From CAVQDV01 sp963711375 (GTDB lineage Bacteria > Pseudomonadota > Gammaproteobacteria > Coxiellales > Coxiellaceae): a stretch of DNA of 64,000 bases. Location of the stretch: assembly GCA_963711375.1 (NCBI GenBank), contig CAVQDV010000005.1, positions 372,001 through 436,000 of the forward strand, given 5' to 3'. The position numbers and the translations under genes are program-made. Of this stretch, positions 54,694 to 63,695 are shown in pieces. Each line of letters starts with the position of its first letter. The first letter of the stretch is position 1. The notes under the pieces are model-generated. The model was not told where the DNA came from. It ran no database searches and saw nothing but the letters and a program-made list of their open reading frames with translations.

Positions 54694-55443
54694 ATGAAAA
54701 AACAAATTGTGAACGAATTTGCAATGCCTGCCCCGCGATGGATGAGGACTTATCCTTCAGGCCCCTATCGTTTTATTAATCGTGAATATTTCATTATTTC
54801 CTATGAAACCAGTAGAGAAATGCTGCAAGCTATATTGCCGCCCGGATTAGAACTCATCGAACCCGTCGTCAAATACGAATTTATTCGCATGCCAGATTCC
54901 ACTGGCTTTGGCGACTATACCGAATCTGGACAAGTAATTCCCGTACGACATAAAGGTGAAGAAGGCAGCTTAACTCTCACGATGTTTTTAGATTGCCATG
55001 CGCCTATTGCTGGTGGGCGTGAAATTTGGGGATTTCCGAAAAAATTTGCCAAGCCTAAATTATTCGTAGAAGACGATGTATTGATCGGAACTTTGGATTA
55101 TGGCAGTATCCGAATCGCCACGGGAACGATGGGATACAAGCATCATCTGGTAGATCCAGAAATCGTCTTAAAATCCCTAAAAAAACCTGTTTTTTTGCTA
55201 AAAAATATAGCAGGCGTTGATGGCGAACCCGAAATTAATCAGCTGACTAAAACTTATTTAAAAGACATTAGTATTAAAGGCGCTTGGACGGGCCCTGGCA
55301 GTTTAGAACTTCATCCCCATGCCCTTGCGCCGATAGCAGAATTACCCATTTTAAAAATTACGAGTGTTTTGCATTTTATTTGCGATCTTACTTTGCCTTA
55401 TGGTGAAATCGCAGAAGATTATTTAAAAAATCGAGGTGAATAA
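54694..55443 (+). CDS. adc: Acetoacetate decarboxylase
   Basis: About 249 aa from the ATG at 54694 (MKKQIVNEFAMPAPRW); an upstream in-frame start at 54655 has no ribosome site. It has the Schiff-base lysine region GGREIWGFPKKFAKP (the first Lys of PKK is catalytic) and the GTMGYKH segment. It decarboxylates acetoacetate to acetone and carbon dioxide. Related enzymes in Legionellales sit with ketone-body or polyhydroxybutyrate genes. No partner is adjacent, though a 3-hydroxyisobutyrate dehydrogenase-like gene is 0.8 kb away. Confidence 0.9.
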   Translation: MKKQIVNEFAMPAPRWMRTYPSGPYRFINREYFIISYETSREMLQAILPPGLELIEPVVKYEFIRMPDSTGFGDYTESGQVIPVRHKGEEGSLTLTMFLDCHAPIAGGREIWGFPKKFAKPKLFVEDDVLIGTLDYGSIRIATGTMGYKHHLVDPEIVLKSLKKPVFLLKNIAGVDGEPEINQLTKTYLKDISIKGAWTGPGSLELHPHALAPIAELPILKITSVLHFICDLTLPYGEIAEDYLKNRGE

Positions 55444-55520
55444 TCTAATTAAAAAATAAAGTGGCACTAGTAACTGGTGAAGGAGGATATTTTTGTCAGT
55501 AATGATAAGAGTAAATACAA

Positions 55521-56087
55521 CTACAAAATTTGTTCTGCGAGCAAATTACAAAATAATGCACCCTGCTCTAAAGCATCATCTACAGCGATGTGCGTGTGGG
55601 GCAAATTATCAAAAAATCGTTTAGGTAAATAATCCACGCCTGAATGTCGATAATCTTTTCCGCGCAGACCCATGGCATAACTTCGAATATCAATGGCCGA
55701 AAATCCAAATGGATTTTTACCCGCAAATCTATTGAGATAATAGCTAACGAATGGGAAATCAAAAGCAACTGGATAAGCCACAAAAATTATTCTCCCCGGT
55801 AATTGTTCCAGCCAAAGAAGGTAATCCTTCATGACTTTTTCGGGCGGAAGACAATTCTCGCGACATGCAAGCCAAGCTTCTGGTTGCGTTTCCCACCACT
55901 TCATTGTCTTGGGATTCCCGACAGCATCTGGCAGTGTTTCCAAATTAGCACTAAAAGTGCCTAATAAGGTCTTATCTCCAAAGTAGGCAGCCGAACCAAT
56001 ACTCAACATAGAATTAGTTCCCGGCAGCCAACCGTCGGTTTCTATATCGGTGCTAACATAGATTTCTGGTAAATTAAGCAAATTCAC
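55521..56087 (-). CDS. DEDD-type 3'-5' exonuclease
   Basis: A 188-aa protein with the exonuclease fold: VSTDIETDGWLPG (DxE), AYPVAFDFPFVSYYLN (Exo II-like), and HTHIAVDDALEQG (H...D, Exo III). It resembles RNase T/oligoribonuclease-type enzymes. A piece of this gene is duplicated at 54525-54638. Isolated between two metabolic genes. Confidence 0.8.
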   Translation of the reverse strand: MNLLNLPEIYVSTDIETDGWLPGTNSMLSIGSAAYFGDKTLLGTFSANLETLPDAVGNPKTMKWWETQPEAWLACRENCLPPEKVMKDYLLWLEQLPGRIIFVAYPVAFDFPFVSYYLNRFAGKNPFGFSAIDIRSYAMGLRGKDYRHSGVDYLPKRFFDNLPHTHIAVDDALEQGALFCNLLAEQIL

Positions 56088-56215
56088 TCCTCTTATGATG
56101 CGACCATTCCAAATTAAGCCACGGACTCGCCATACAAGAACCAGCTTAAATGAGGATTTTTTAAATTACAATAGGCGCATAAATCTTATCAATAAGTGGT
56201 TCAGAAAAATATTTT

Positions 56216-57097
56216 TTAATTCTTTTTTTCTAAACTCTTTTTCATAGATTGGTACAGGAAAGCTAAATCTTCATCACCATAATTCTGAGCACAAGCTAGA
56301 GTTAAGATTTCATTTGTCAGAGCCGTATTTAATAATGGAACTCCCAATTCACGACCTTGCTCCAGTGCCAGTAATAAATCTTTCTGCATCATTTTAATAG
56401 TAAATAGTGGATCGTCTGGTGGAGAAAGAATATAGGGAGCGCGATATTGAACACCAGGAGAGGCCATTGCGCTATGGGTCATAATCTCGATCGCGTTCTT
56501 TAAATCAAGTCCTGCTTTTTGCACCAATAATACACCTTCAGAAAATGCATGGAATTGTACAGCTAAATTGGCATTAATCGCGAGCTTTAGCAAAAGAGCG
56601 GTTCCATTTTTTCCGACATAAAATACATTTGGACAAATAGATTCTAAAATAGATTTTGCGCTCATAAAAATTTCATAATCGCCACCCACCATGATCATGG
56701 CTTTTCCTTGTTCAACGCTTATTGGTGATCCTGAAATTGGGGCGTCTAGCATTTGTGCTTCTTTATTCTGAATTTCACTGGCGAATTTTCGGCTTGTTTC
56801 TGGCGACACCGTGCTCATATCGATGAGTAATTTTCCGCTTTTCATGGCGGATAATAAACCATCACTGCCTTCCATGATGGCAGAAACCGCTTTATCATCA
56901 GTCAACGACATAAAAATAATGGAGCAGGCTTGAATTATTTCTTTAGGAGTATCGGCCCATTTCATGCCGAGTTTGATAAGAGGCTTCGCTTTTTCTTTGG
57001 TTCTGTTATAGCCAATGACGGTATGCCCTGCTTTTAATAATCGAACGCACAGTTGGCTGCCCATTTTTCCGAGCCCTATGAAGCCTATTTTTTCCAC
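56216..57097 (-). CDS. 3-hydroxyisobutyrate dehydrogenase-family oxidoreductase
   Basis: A 293-aa enzyme: Rossmann motif IGFIGLGKMGSQL, substrate loop DAPISGSPISVEQGKA, and catalytic lysine in GTALLLKLAINANL. Candidate substrates are 3-hydroxyisobutyrate, tartronate semialdehyde or related beta-hydroxyacids; the sequence does not distinguish them. Ribosome site AGGAGG lies ahead of the ATG. It stands alone. Confidence 0.88.
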   Translation of the reverse strand: MEKIGFIGLGKMGSQLCVRLLKAGHTVIGYNRTKEKAKPLIKLGMKWADTPKEIIQACSIIFMSLTDDKAVSAIMEGSDGLLSAMKSGKLLIDMSTVSPETSRKFASEIQNKEAQMLDAPISGSPISVEQGKAMIMVGGDYEIFMSAKSILESICPNVFYVGKNGTALLLKLAINANLAVQFHAFSEGVLLVQKAGLDLKNAIEIMTHSAMASPGVQYRAPYILSPPDDPLFTIKMMQKDLLLALEQGRELGVPLLNTALTNEILTLACAQNYGDEDLAFLYQSMKKSLEKKN

Positions 57098-57300
57098 GGC
57101 AATCCTCCTTATTTCTGTTCACATCCTAAAAAACAGTTTAGAGGAGGACATTTTAAATTACAACTTCAAACACCAACACCAACAGCAACAACTCATTTTG
57201 ATCTTCATCCCGAGCTGAGCTAGGGATGACAGTAATACGAAGAACACTCAAAATGAATTGCTGTCTCAACAAAAAAAGTTTGCTTGAGCATTTACTTTCC

Positions 57301-58077
57301 TTAGATTAATCTTTGCCCCTTATAAGTAACATCTTCATTAGAGCTAGCTTCTGATATCCGGCTTGTCGCTATCCACATCAGTTTGTCTTGGGAGAACAAA
57401 TCCGCGTCCAGTGGATTAATTTGAATGTTTCCGCGTTTAAAAAGGGCGCTGTGTTCGGATTCATCCACATTTTCAAAGGATTTCAAGACCTTTCTTTGAC
57501 GGCAGCCTACGTATACGGTGTGGGATCCCAAACCCATTCCCATTAAAAAGAAGAACGCTCCAAATCCACCCCAGACTGCACCCAAGGATGTTATCCCTCC
57601 CTCTGCCACGCAATTGCTGATATAAGGAGTCATTAAAACTACCCCTAGTGCAAATGTCCCCGCTGAAGAACCCACCCTCGCCTTCAAATTGATTTGTGTA
57701 GCCGCTTTGTCGAGTTCTGTAATTTTATCACGTGCGTTTTGAAAATTAGCTTCTTTTGCAGCCTTTAATTCTTGAGGCATTAGACCCTCTAAATAAGTCA
57801 ATAATTGCCGGCGAAATTCAAATTGAACATCCAATGTCGTAATTAGACTATTCCTTTCTTCCTTGTGAAATAATTCTGTTGGGTCATTTAATTTCCTGTG
57901 GATTGCATTGATATTCGATTTATTATGTCGATTGGAAATATCAATGTCTGATTTAAATAAAGAATAAATTGCCCACACTTTATCAGCAACAGAGCCATCA
58001 AGCCCAGCCTGCAGGCCTTCAAGCTTCGGATTTAAAAACTCACTAACCTTACTCTGAACAATGTTTTGTCGACTCAT
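57301..58077 (-). CDS. 258-aa two-TM protein, PmrA-box effector candidate
   Basis: No family recognised. A helical hydrophilic N-terminal part (residues 1-130) precedes two adjacent membrane segments (about 138-158 GTFALGVVLMTPYIS and 165-190 GAVWGGFGAFFFLMGMGLG). A hydrophilic tail of about 65 residues follows, ending SNEDVTYKGQRLI. Such a central transmembrane hairpin suits an effector that integrates into a host membrane. The promoter has a perfect PmrA-type pair. The gene is divergent from another small membrane protein. Confidence 0.75.
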   Translation of the reverse strand: MSRQNIVQSKVSEFLNPKLEGLQAGLDGSVADKVWAIYSLFKSDIDISNRHNKSNINAIHRKLNDPTELFHKEERNSLITTLDVQFEFRRQLLTYLEGLMPQELKAAKEANFQNARDKITELDKAATQINLKARVGSSAGTFALGVVLMTPYISNCVAEGGITSLGAVWGGFGAFFFLMGMGLGSHTVYVGCRQRKVLKSFENVDESEHSALFKRGNIQINPLDADLFSQDKLMWIATSRISEASSNEDVTYKGQRLI

Positions 58078-58108
58078 ACCACCCCCAATAAGTTACTCGT
58101 ATAGCTCC

Positions 58109-58141
58109 ATAATAACAAACTAATATTAAGGGAATCTTAAA
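58109..58141 (-). promoter_or_regulatory. PmrA-type box and -10 for the 258-aa gene
   Basis: On the minus strand: TTTAAG (58141-58136), 5 bp, CTTAAT (58130-58125), 10 bp, TATTAT (58114-58109). The inner bases ATTCC and ATTAG fit the extended Legionella PmrA consensus well. Confidence 0.78.
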
Positions 58142-58189
58142 TTCGATTAAAATATACTCCTAGCGTTTCAGTTTTCATTTTTGAATACT

Positions 58190-58245
58190 GTTAAGCTCCT
58201 CTTAAGATATTTCGGGTTGACGTTTTTTGACCAATAAAATACAGT
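58190..58245 (+). promoter_or_regulatory. Possible PmrA-type box upstream of the 127-aa gene
   Basis: GTTAAG (58190-58195) and CTTAAG (58201-58206) have the 11-bp period, but no -10 follows 10 bp later. Instead TTGACG (58217-58222), 17 bp and TACAGT (58240-58245) form an ordinary sigma-70 promoter. The box would then be an upstream activator site, or chance. Confidence 0.45.
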
Positions 58246-58275
58246 CGAATAACAGAAAAATTGAGGAGAATGAAA

Positions 58276-58659
58276 ATGAGAGGCAATCCAATTAAACAAA
58301 CTTTCGCCTTTATAAGCGGTTTTGGAGCAGGCATTAGTGCCACTTTCGGCCTTACCTGGTGGGGCACTAGTTCGACATTGGCCGAATACTCAACAAAAAT
58401 TCAACCCTATTTAAATACTACAATGATGGTTTATAATGCCAGCGTAAAGTTTGCCGAAACTCTCGCAGGAGATAGTGGAGGAATGAAGGCAGGTGTTGCA
58501 GTGGGCGCCGTGGTAATGCTTATGTTTGCAACCATCGCTTGTGCATTCCCTACCCCCAATGATACAAAAACAGAGCGTGATAGCAATCCACAGACTGATG
58601 GTGGTGAGCTAAGTGCAAACGAACCTGAAAACCACTCTTTCAAGCCAACCTCAATGTAA
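58276..58659 (+). CDS. 127-aa two-TM protein
   Basis: Start taken at the ATG at 58276, 8 bases after GAGGAG; an earlier TTG or ATG in the same frame is too close to that site. Two hydrophobic stretches (FAFISGFGAGISATFGLTWWG and GAVVMLMFATIACAFP) flank a short loop, then a hydrophilic Asp/Asn/Glu tail (TERDSNPQTDGGELSANEPENH). No family recognised. The tail is acidic, as in many Dot/Icm signals. Confidence 0.65.
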   Translation: MRGNPIKQTFAFISGFGAGISATFGLTWWGTSSTLAEYSTKIQPYLNTTMMVYNASVKFAETLAGDSGGMKAGVAVGAVVMLMFATIACAFPTPNDTKTERDSNPQTDGGELSANEPENHSFKPTSM

Positions 58660-58747
58660 TTCGCAGCAATTATATTGATAATCGCTGTGTTATAATGTCA
58701 GGTATAAGGCCTCTTGAGCCTTCTATTAAACGTTAAGGAAAACGAAC

Positions 58748-59308
58748 ATGAAAATAAAAATCGCCGTATTGGTTGGTAGTCTTCGCAAAGAATCTTATAA
58801 CCGCAAAATTGCCCTTGAATTAATTCAGCTTGCGCCACCTTCTCTCGAAATGAAAATTGTCGAGATTGGGCAGCTGCCTTTTTACAATGAAGATGAGGAC
58901 CACGGCAATCCACCGGCTGCTTGGGCTAAGTTTCGGCAAGAACTAAAAGAATTTGATGGCTTCTTGTTCGCCACTCCAGAATATAATCGCTCAGTTCCTG
59001 GAGTACTAAAAAATGCTATCGATGTTGGTTCCCGTCCCTATGGTCAAAGTATGTTTGCCGGAAAACCAGGAGGCGTCATCAGTGCATCACCAGGTGCTCA
59101 GGGCGGGTTTGGTGCTAATCAGCATCTTCGGCAATCCCTCGTGTTTTTAAATGTCCCCTGCATGCAGCAACCAGAAGCCTATCTTAGCCACGTTTCGAAA
59201 TTATTGGATGAAAAGGGTAAGCTTAATAATGAGGATACTAAAAAATTCTTAAGTACATTTATTGAAAGTTTTGCACGTTGGGTGGAAACAAACGCCGCGA
59301 AAAAATAA
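58748..59308 (+). CDS. NADPH-dependent FMN reductase
   Basis: A 186-aa flavodoxin-fold enzyme: LVGSLRKESYNRKIA (FMN phosphate site), FATPEYNRSVPGVLKNAIDVGSRP (family signature) and GGVISASPGAQGGFGANQHL. It reduces FMN, quinones or chromate-type substrates with NADPH. Good ribosome site (AAGGAAAACG). Stand-alone. Confidence 0.92.
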   Translation: MKIKIAVLVGSLRKESYNRKIALELIQLAPPSLEMKIVEIGQLPFYNEDEDHGNPPAAWAKFRQELKEFDGFLFATPEYNRSVPGVLKNAIDVGSRPYGQSMFAGKPGGVISASPGAQGGFGANQHLRQSLVFLNVPCMQQPEAYLSHVSKLLDEKGKLNNEDTKKFLSTFIESFARWVETNAAKK

Positions 59309-59343
59309 GCTTGAGTCTTTTCCAATTAAACGGCAGATGCTGA

Positions 59344-61224
59344 TTAATGCTCATTCTTAGGAACATCAATTTTAATATCCTGCCCCCAAATAAGTCGTAA
59401 GGCATTTAAAATGGCAAGAACGTCGATACATTCTTGAAGAATAGCCCCAACAACCGGCGGCATAAATCCTAGAGCGGCAAAAGTCATTCCGATAACGCTC
59501 AAGGCCATTCCGCCGAGCGCACTTTGCAAAGCAATTTTACGAGTTTTTAAGCTCAAATGAATTAATTCATCGACTTTATAAAGTGTATTTTCCATAATAA
59601 CGGCTCCGGAGGCCTGAGCCGTTACTTGGTTATATTCTCCAAATGCGAGACCCACAGTAGCAGCTGTTAATGCTGGTGCATCATTTATTCCATCTCCCAT
59701 AAATAAGGTTGGCGATTTAGAGTTTTCGTTTCGCACGATTTCAATTTTTTGTTCGGGTGTTTGAGAAGCAAAAATTTCAGTAATATTCAGCAATTTTGAA
59801 AAAGATTGCACTTCCGATTCACGATCTCCGGAAACCAGCAATATTCTTTTAAATTGATGCGAAGGCCCAAGATGACGAACAAAAGATTTACTTTCCGGAC
59901 GAGGTTCATCATGAAAGCGAAAAACAGCGGCATATTGATCATCGAATAAAATAATACATTCTAATCCAGGTAATATTTCGGGTAATGTAGATAAATATTC
60001 TGGATTCATTTCCAACAGTTTTTTTCTGTCCGTCACCTGTATTTTATGATTATTAATCATTCCTATTAATCCCTCTCCTGCCCGCTCATAAGCTTCAGAG
60101 GCATCAATGAGTGGCAAATATTCTTTCTCGGCGGCTAAAAGAATTGCCGAGGATAGTGGATGCTTTGAGTATCGCTCTACACTCGCGACCATTTGCAAAA
60201 TAATATTGGCATTAACTTGAGGCGCTGTCAGAATTTCTGTTAATACCGGTTTTCCATAGGTGAGAGTTCCAGTTTTATCAAAAATAGCCGTGCGACAAGT
60301 GGGCAAGCGTTCTAATACCGTTGGGTCTTTAATAATGATGGCACGTCGGGCAGCCAACGAAATAGCACTAATAATTGTGATGGGAATGGCTATTAACAGG
60401 GGACATGGGGTTGCGATGACAATTACCGAGAGAAATCGAATCGGTTCACCCGTGAAAAACCAAGCCGCGCCGGCAATAATTAAGGCTACTGGTGCAAAAA
60501 TAGCTCCTATTTGATCTCCAAGACGTCGAATTTTTGGTCTTTGTTGCTCGGCTTTTTCTAAGACCTCCACAATGGCGGCATATCGCGAATCAGAGGATAA
60601 TTTTTCTGCGCGTATCGTTAATACCGAAATTCCATTTACGGATCCAGATAAAACGCGTGTTCCTGGAGATTTTGATATTTCATAGGGCTCACCGGTTAAA
60701 TAAGATTCATCCATGGATCCATGCCCTTCTAATACGATGCCATCCACGGGGCAGGTTTCATGGGGATAAATAATAATCTCATCACCAATCAAAATGTCGA
60801 GCAATGCAATTTCCTCTATTTTTCCGCCTCTTTTTCGATGCGCCACGGAAGGCATGCGCTCCGAAAGCGTTAATAAAACAGAAGAGGCTTTTCGCATCGC
60901 ATAGGATTCTAGAGTTTGTCCACTCGCAAGCATGAGAATAATAAGATCCGCAGCCAAATATTCTTTCAAGATCACAGCGCTTATAATGGCTATCGCGGCT
61001 AATGAATCCGCACCTAAATTTCCTTTGAGTAATTTAAATAGTATTTGAAAAATTAATGGAATTCCACCTAAAACGATAATGACGTAAAGAGGAAAATTAA
61101 AATAAGCGACATCAAAAAAATACAGAAAAATAAAAATAAAAATGGAAGCCAGCGAAAGTCCAGCAATAAACATAGGCCATTTCGACACATTAGGTTGCGA
61201 CCTTTTAAACTGAAAAAATTCCAT
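59344..61224 (-). CDS. P1B-type (heavy-metal) P-type ATPase, atypical
   Basis: A 626-aa membrane pump. It has the actuator TGEP (ESYLTGEPYEISK), phosphorylation site FDKTGTLTYGKP and hinge MGDGINDAPAL. The ion-site helix reads ATPCPLLIAIP, so CPL replaces the usual CPC of copper and zinc pumps. There is no N-terminal metal-binding domain. About eight membrane helices are visible, two before the typical core. Substrate not predictable from this motif; it probably exports a divalent metal or another cation. Confidence 0.88.
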   Translation of the reverse strand: MEFFQFKRSQPNVSKWPMFIAGLSLASIFIFIFLYFFDVAYFNFPLYVIIVLGGIPLIFQILFKLLKGNLGADSLAAIAIISAVILKEYLAADLIILMLASGQTLESYAMRKASSVLLTLSERMPSVAHRKRGGKIEEIALLDILIGDEIIIYPHETCPVDGIVLEGHGSMDESYLTGEPYEISKSPGTRVLSGSVNGISVLTIRAEKLSSDSRYAAIVEVLEKAEQQRPKIRRLGDQIGAIFAPVALIIAGAAWFFTGEPIRFLSVIVIATPCPLLIAIPITIISAISLAARRAIIIKDPTVLERLPTCRTAIFDKTGTLTYGKPVLTEILTAPQVNANIILQMVASVERYSKHPLSSAILLAAEKEYLPLIDASEAYERAGEGLIGMINNHKIQVTDRKKLLEMNPEYLSTLPEILPGLECIILFDDQYAAVFRFHDEPRPESKSFVRHLGPSHQFKRILLVSGDRESEVQSFSKLLNITEIFASQTPEQKIEIVRNENSKSPTLFMGDGINDAPALTAATVGLAFGEYNQVTAQASGAVIMENTLYKVDELIHLSLKTRKIALQSALGGMALSVIGMTFAALGFMPPVVGAILQECIDVLAILNALRLIWGQDIKIDVPKNEH

Positions 61225-61340
61225 TTTGTTTCTATACCCGAAGCATGATGGCGGTTAACTTTGATTATATACCTAAAACGTGTTTGCACTCTTTAAAAAT
61301 CGAGATAGATCCTAAAGAAAACCTTCTAAAACCAAGCAAA

Positions 61341-61373
61341 TTTAAGATTTCCTTAATATTGGGGTGCTACACT
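61341..61373 (+). promoter_or_regulatory. PmrA-type box and -10 for the Rab-U-box gene
   Basis: TTTAAG (61341-61346), ATTTC, CTTAAT (61352-61357), 10 bp, TACACT (61368-61373). The flanking ATTGGGGTG resembles the icmW site (GATAGGGGTG). The ATG is 34 bp beyond the -10. Confidence 0.8.
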
Positions 61374-61406
61374 TTCGCCTTATAACAACCACTATTGGGG
61401 AAAATT

Positions 61407-62801
61407 ATGAGATCTGGAACTGACATAACTGAATTAAGCGATACGGTAGAAAAGCACGACCTTAAAGCCTTAGTTCTTGGCGATATTGATTGCGGCAAAT
61501 CGGGTCTCATCAAAACCTGGACTCACAGCCTCTTCTCCATGCAATATAAATCCTCTATTGGCGTTGATTTTGCCCTTAAAGTATTAAATATCTCAACTAA
61601 TGCTGTAGTACGTCTCCAACTTTGGGATGTCGCCGGGCAAGAACGCTTTGGCAGTTTGACTCGGGTCTACTACAGGGAAGCTGTCATGGCCTTTATTGTT
61701 TGCGATTTAACTCAAAATAGAGCGTTAGAAGGGGCATCAGCATGGGTCAGGAATGTACGCTCTAACATGAATGACGCAAATATACCCCTTTACCTCATTC
61801 TCAATAATTGCGCTAAATATGGCAAAGACACAATAAACAAAGAAATAATGGACAAATTTGTTCAAGAACATGATATTGATGCATGGTTTCCCGTGGATAG
61901 TACCTTACCCGACCACGACAAGGCTCTCATTTTTGCTGCTAAACGCCACTTGGAAAAGCTGAACCCAATCAAGGAAGATCATAATAATTCTACGCCTGAA
62001 CCTGTCAACTCTACTAAAAAACCTAGTTTTTTAGAAAGAATTGGAAGTCGTATGGGCTTCTTTTCTAAATCAGAGAGAAAAAACAATAATAATGACAATA
62101 ATGCTCGCATTGTTCCAGAAAACAACAATAACGACAATAATGCACACTATCCCGCAGATGAACCCAAGGTAGATAAATTTGACCCTCAGAACCCAGACCT
62201 CTCACTTTTTGAGGCTGATGAGCCTAAGAAGAATGCTCCGCAAGTAGTAAAGGTTTCACCGCCCAATAACAAGCAGGTGGCTTTGCTGCTCGATCTAAGC
62301 AAATTGGATGAAAATAAAGCAAGACTGGAAGGGCTCATTGAAGACATGAAATCTCTTGGGCTTTATAATCTTGAGGATGAAAATTCCCCACTCTCTAAAT
62401 TTGAATGCCCAATTAGCCTAGAAGTCATGGTTTGTCCTGTTACAGCTAGCGATGGTTGTAATTATGAGCATGGCTACATTCAAACCTATCTTGATCTTGA
62501 ACTTGCCATCCAAAAAGCGGTCGGAGGTGTTCTGAGAGGAGCAACTGGTGAGGTAATATCCAACAACACCTTAACACCGAATCTTAAACTACAAAACGAG
62601 ATTATTCAGTGTTGCGAACAAGAAATAAAAGCTTACGACAATGCTCAAGGATTAAAATCTGATAAAGTCATTAATGGTAATGCTGGAATTGGCAGTCCAA
62701 ATTTATTTCCCGCCAACTCTCCAAGAGTCGAAAATCAGAAACAAGAAGAAAGCAAATCTTTAGCGGATCATGTAAATTTTCTTGAAGGTCCTAAACAGTA
62801 G
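61407..62801 (+). CDS. Rab-like GTPase fused to a U-box (putative E3 ubiquitin ligase)
   Basis: About 464 aa from the ATG at 61407, preceded by GGGGAAA; an in-frame TTG at 61395 is possible. Residues 20-175 are a Rab/Ras-like GTPase: P-loop GDIDCGKS (25-32), the effector-loop stretch SSIGVDFALKVL, and switch II LWDVAGQERFGS (72-83). The base-specificity motif is degenerate (NNCAKYGKD in place of NKxD). An Asn-rich linker with a doubled NNNNDNNA unit follows (about 225-250). Residues about 328-410 match a U-box: FECPISLEVMVCPVTASDGCNYEHGYIQTYL...TLTPNLKLQNEI. U-box proteins recruit ubiquitin-charged E2. No CAAX box at the C-terminus. The PmrA-type promoter supports a Dot/Icm effector acting on a host Rab pathway. 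Confidence 0.88.
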   Translation: MRSGTDITELSDTVEKHDLKALVLGDIDCGKSGLIKTWTHSLFSMQYKSSIGVDFALKVLNISTNAVVRLQLWDVAGQERFGSLTRVYYREAVMAFIVCDLTQNRALEGASAWVRNVRSNMNDANIPLYLILNNCAKYGKDTINKEIMDKFVQEHDIDAWFPVDSTLPDHDKALIFAAKRHLEKLNPIKEDHNNSTPEPVNSTKKPSFLERIGSRMGFFSKSERKNNNNDNNARIVPENNNNDNNAHYPADEPKVDKFDPQNPDLSLFEADEPKKNAPQVVKVSPPNNKQVALLLDLSKLDENKARLEGLIEDMKSLGLYNLEDENSPLSKFECPISLEVMVCPVTASDGCNYEHGYIQTYLDLELAIQKAVGGVLRGATGEVISNNTLTPNLKLQNEIIQCCEQEIKAYDNAQGLKSDKVINGNAGIGSPNLFPANSPRVENQKQEESKSLADHVNFLEGPKQ

Positions 62802-62821
62802 GGTAAAACTTAAATTATTAA

Positions 62822-62856
62822 ACCGGCACTGGTGCAAAACCAGTGCCGGTCCTTTT
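62822..62856 (+). terminator. Rho-independent terminator after the Rab-U-box gene
   Basis: A perfect 11-bp stem, ACCGGCACTGG/CCAGTGCCGGT with a 6-base loop, then CCTTTTAATTT. Strong; 20 bp after the stop codon. Confidence 0.88.
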
Positions 62857-62902
62857 AATTTAGAAAAATTTTTATGAGCATATACATTAACGATTAGGGC
62901 TA

Positions 62903-63691
62903 TTAAAAAAAATCTTTTAGTAAACCTACAAATTGATCTGGCTCTTCGATAAAAGGCAAATGTCCTAGCCCTTTAAATTCATAATACTTGGCTTTGGGAA
63001 TTGTGTTGGCTAAAAGCTTTACCCGTTCAGGATTAAAAATTAAATCTTGCTCCGAACCGACAACTAGTGTTGGAGCCTTAATTTTGTCCGCCCATAAAGT
63101 CGAATCAAATTCATTTAAAGCCACTAATTGAGCCTCATAGCCCTCAATGGTAAATGCATAAGGATAGCCGACCGAAATCTCGACTAATTCATCTACTCTG
63201 TTTGGAATACTTAGAAATTTCGCAGAATAGACCCAACTGAGAGAGCCCTTAAATAAAGATTTCATAGGTGCTGAGGCTTTTCTTAGCTCCAAGTAAGCTA
63301 GTAGATATACATTAAAACAAGGATTGGCTTTCATTGCCGAATTGCTAATAACGAGGCTTTTTACAAAACTGGGATACGTATACGCCAAAGTTTGAGCGAT
63401 AAAACCTCCCATCGAATTGCCAACAATATTCGCGCTCGAAATTCCCAATTTTAGACAGAGTTGATAAGCATCATCAGCGAGCTGTTGAATACTGTAAGGA
63501 CCAGCCGGAATATCGGATTGCCCAGAGCCTCGATTATCAAAAACAATAACCTTATTGTATTGGGACAATTTGGCAACAATGCCACTCCATGCCATATGGT
63601 CTCCTGCAAAGCCCGCAATCAAAAGAATGGGTTCCCCATGTCCATATTCCTCATAATATAGGCTAATATCATTTACTTTTATTTTTGGCAT
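62903..63691 (-). CDS. Alpha/beta hydrolase
   Basis: About 262 aa from the ATG at 63691 (MPKIKVNDISLYYEEYG), preceded by AGGA. It has the nucleophile elbow GNSMGG, the oxyanion strand LLIAGFAGDHMAWS, DNRGSGQSD, the late acid in VVGSEQDLIF, and the catalytic His in GLGHLPFIEEPDQF. It resembles the lipase/esterase and enol-lactonase branch (PcaD/BioH-like), but the substrate is unknown. Convergent with the Rab-U-box gene across the terminator. Confidence 0.9.
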   Translation of the reverse strand: MPKIKVNDISLYYEEYGHGEPILLIAGFAGDHMAWSGIVAKLSQYNKVIVFDNRGSGQSDIPAGPYSIQQLADDAYQLCLKLGISSANIVGNSMGGFIAQTLAYTYPSFVKSLVISNSAMKANPCFNVYLLAYLELRKASAPMKSLFKGSLSWVYSAKFLSIPNRVDELVEISVGYPYAFTIEGYEAQLVALNEFDSTLWADKIKAPTLVVGSEQDLIFNPERVKLLANTIPKAKYYEFKGLGHLPFIEEPDQFVGLLKDFF

Positions 63692-63695
63692 AATT

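Noticed and set aside
61068..61289. 73-aa ORF over the start of the P-type ATPase
   Set aside because: A shadow of the hydrophobic N-terminus of the ATPase in another frame.
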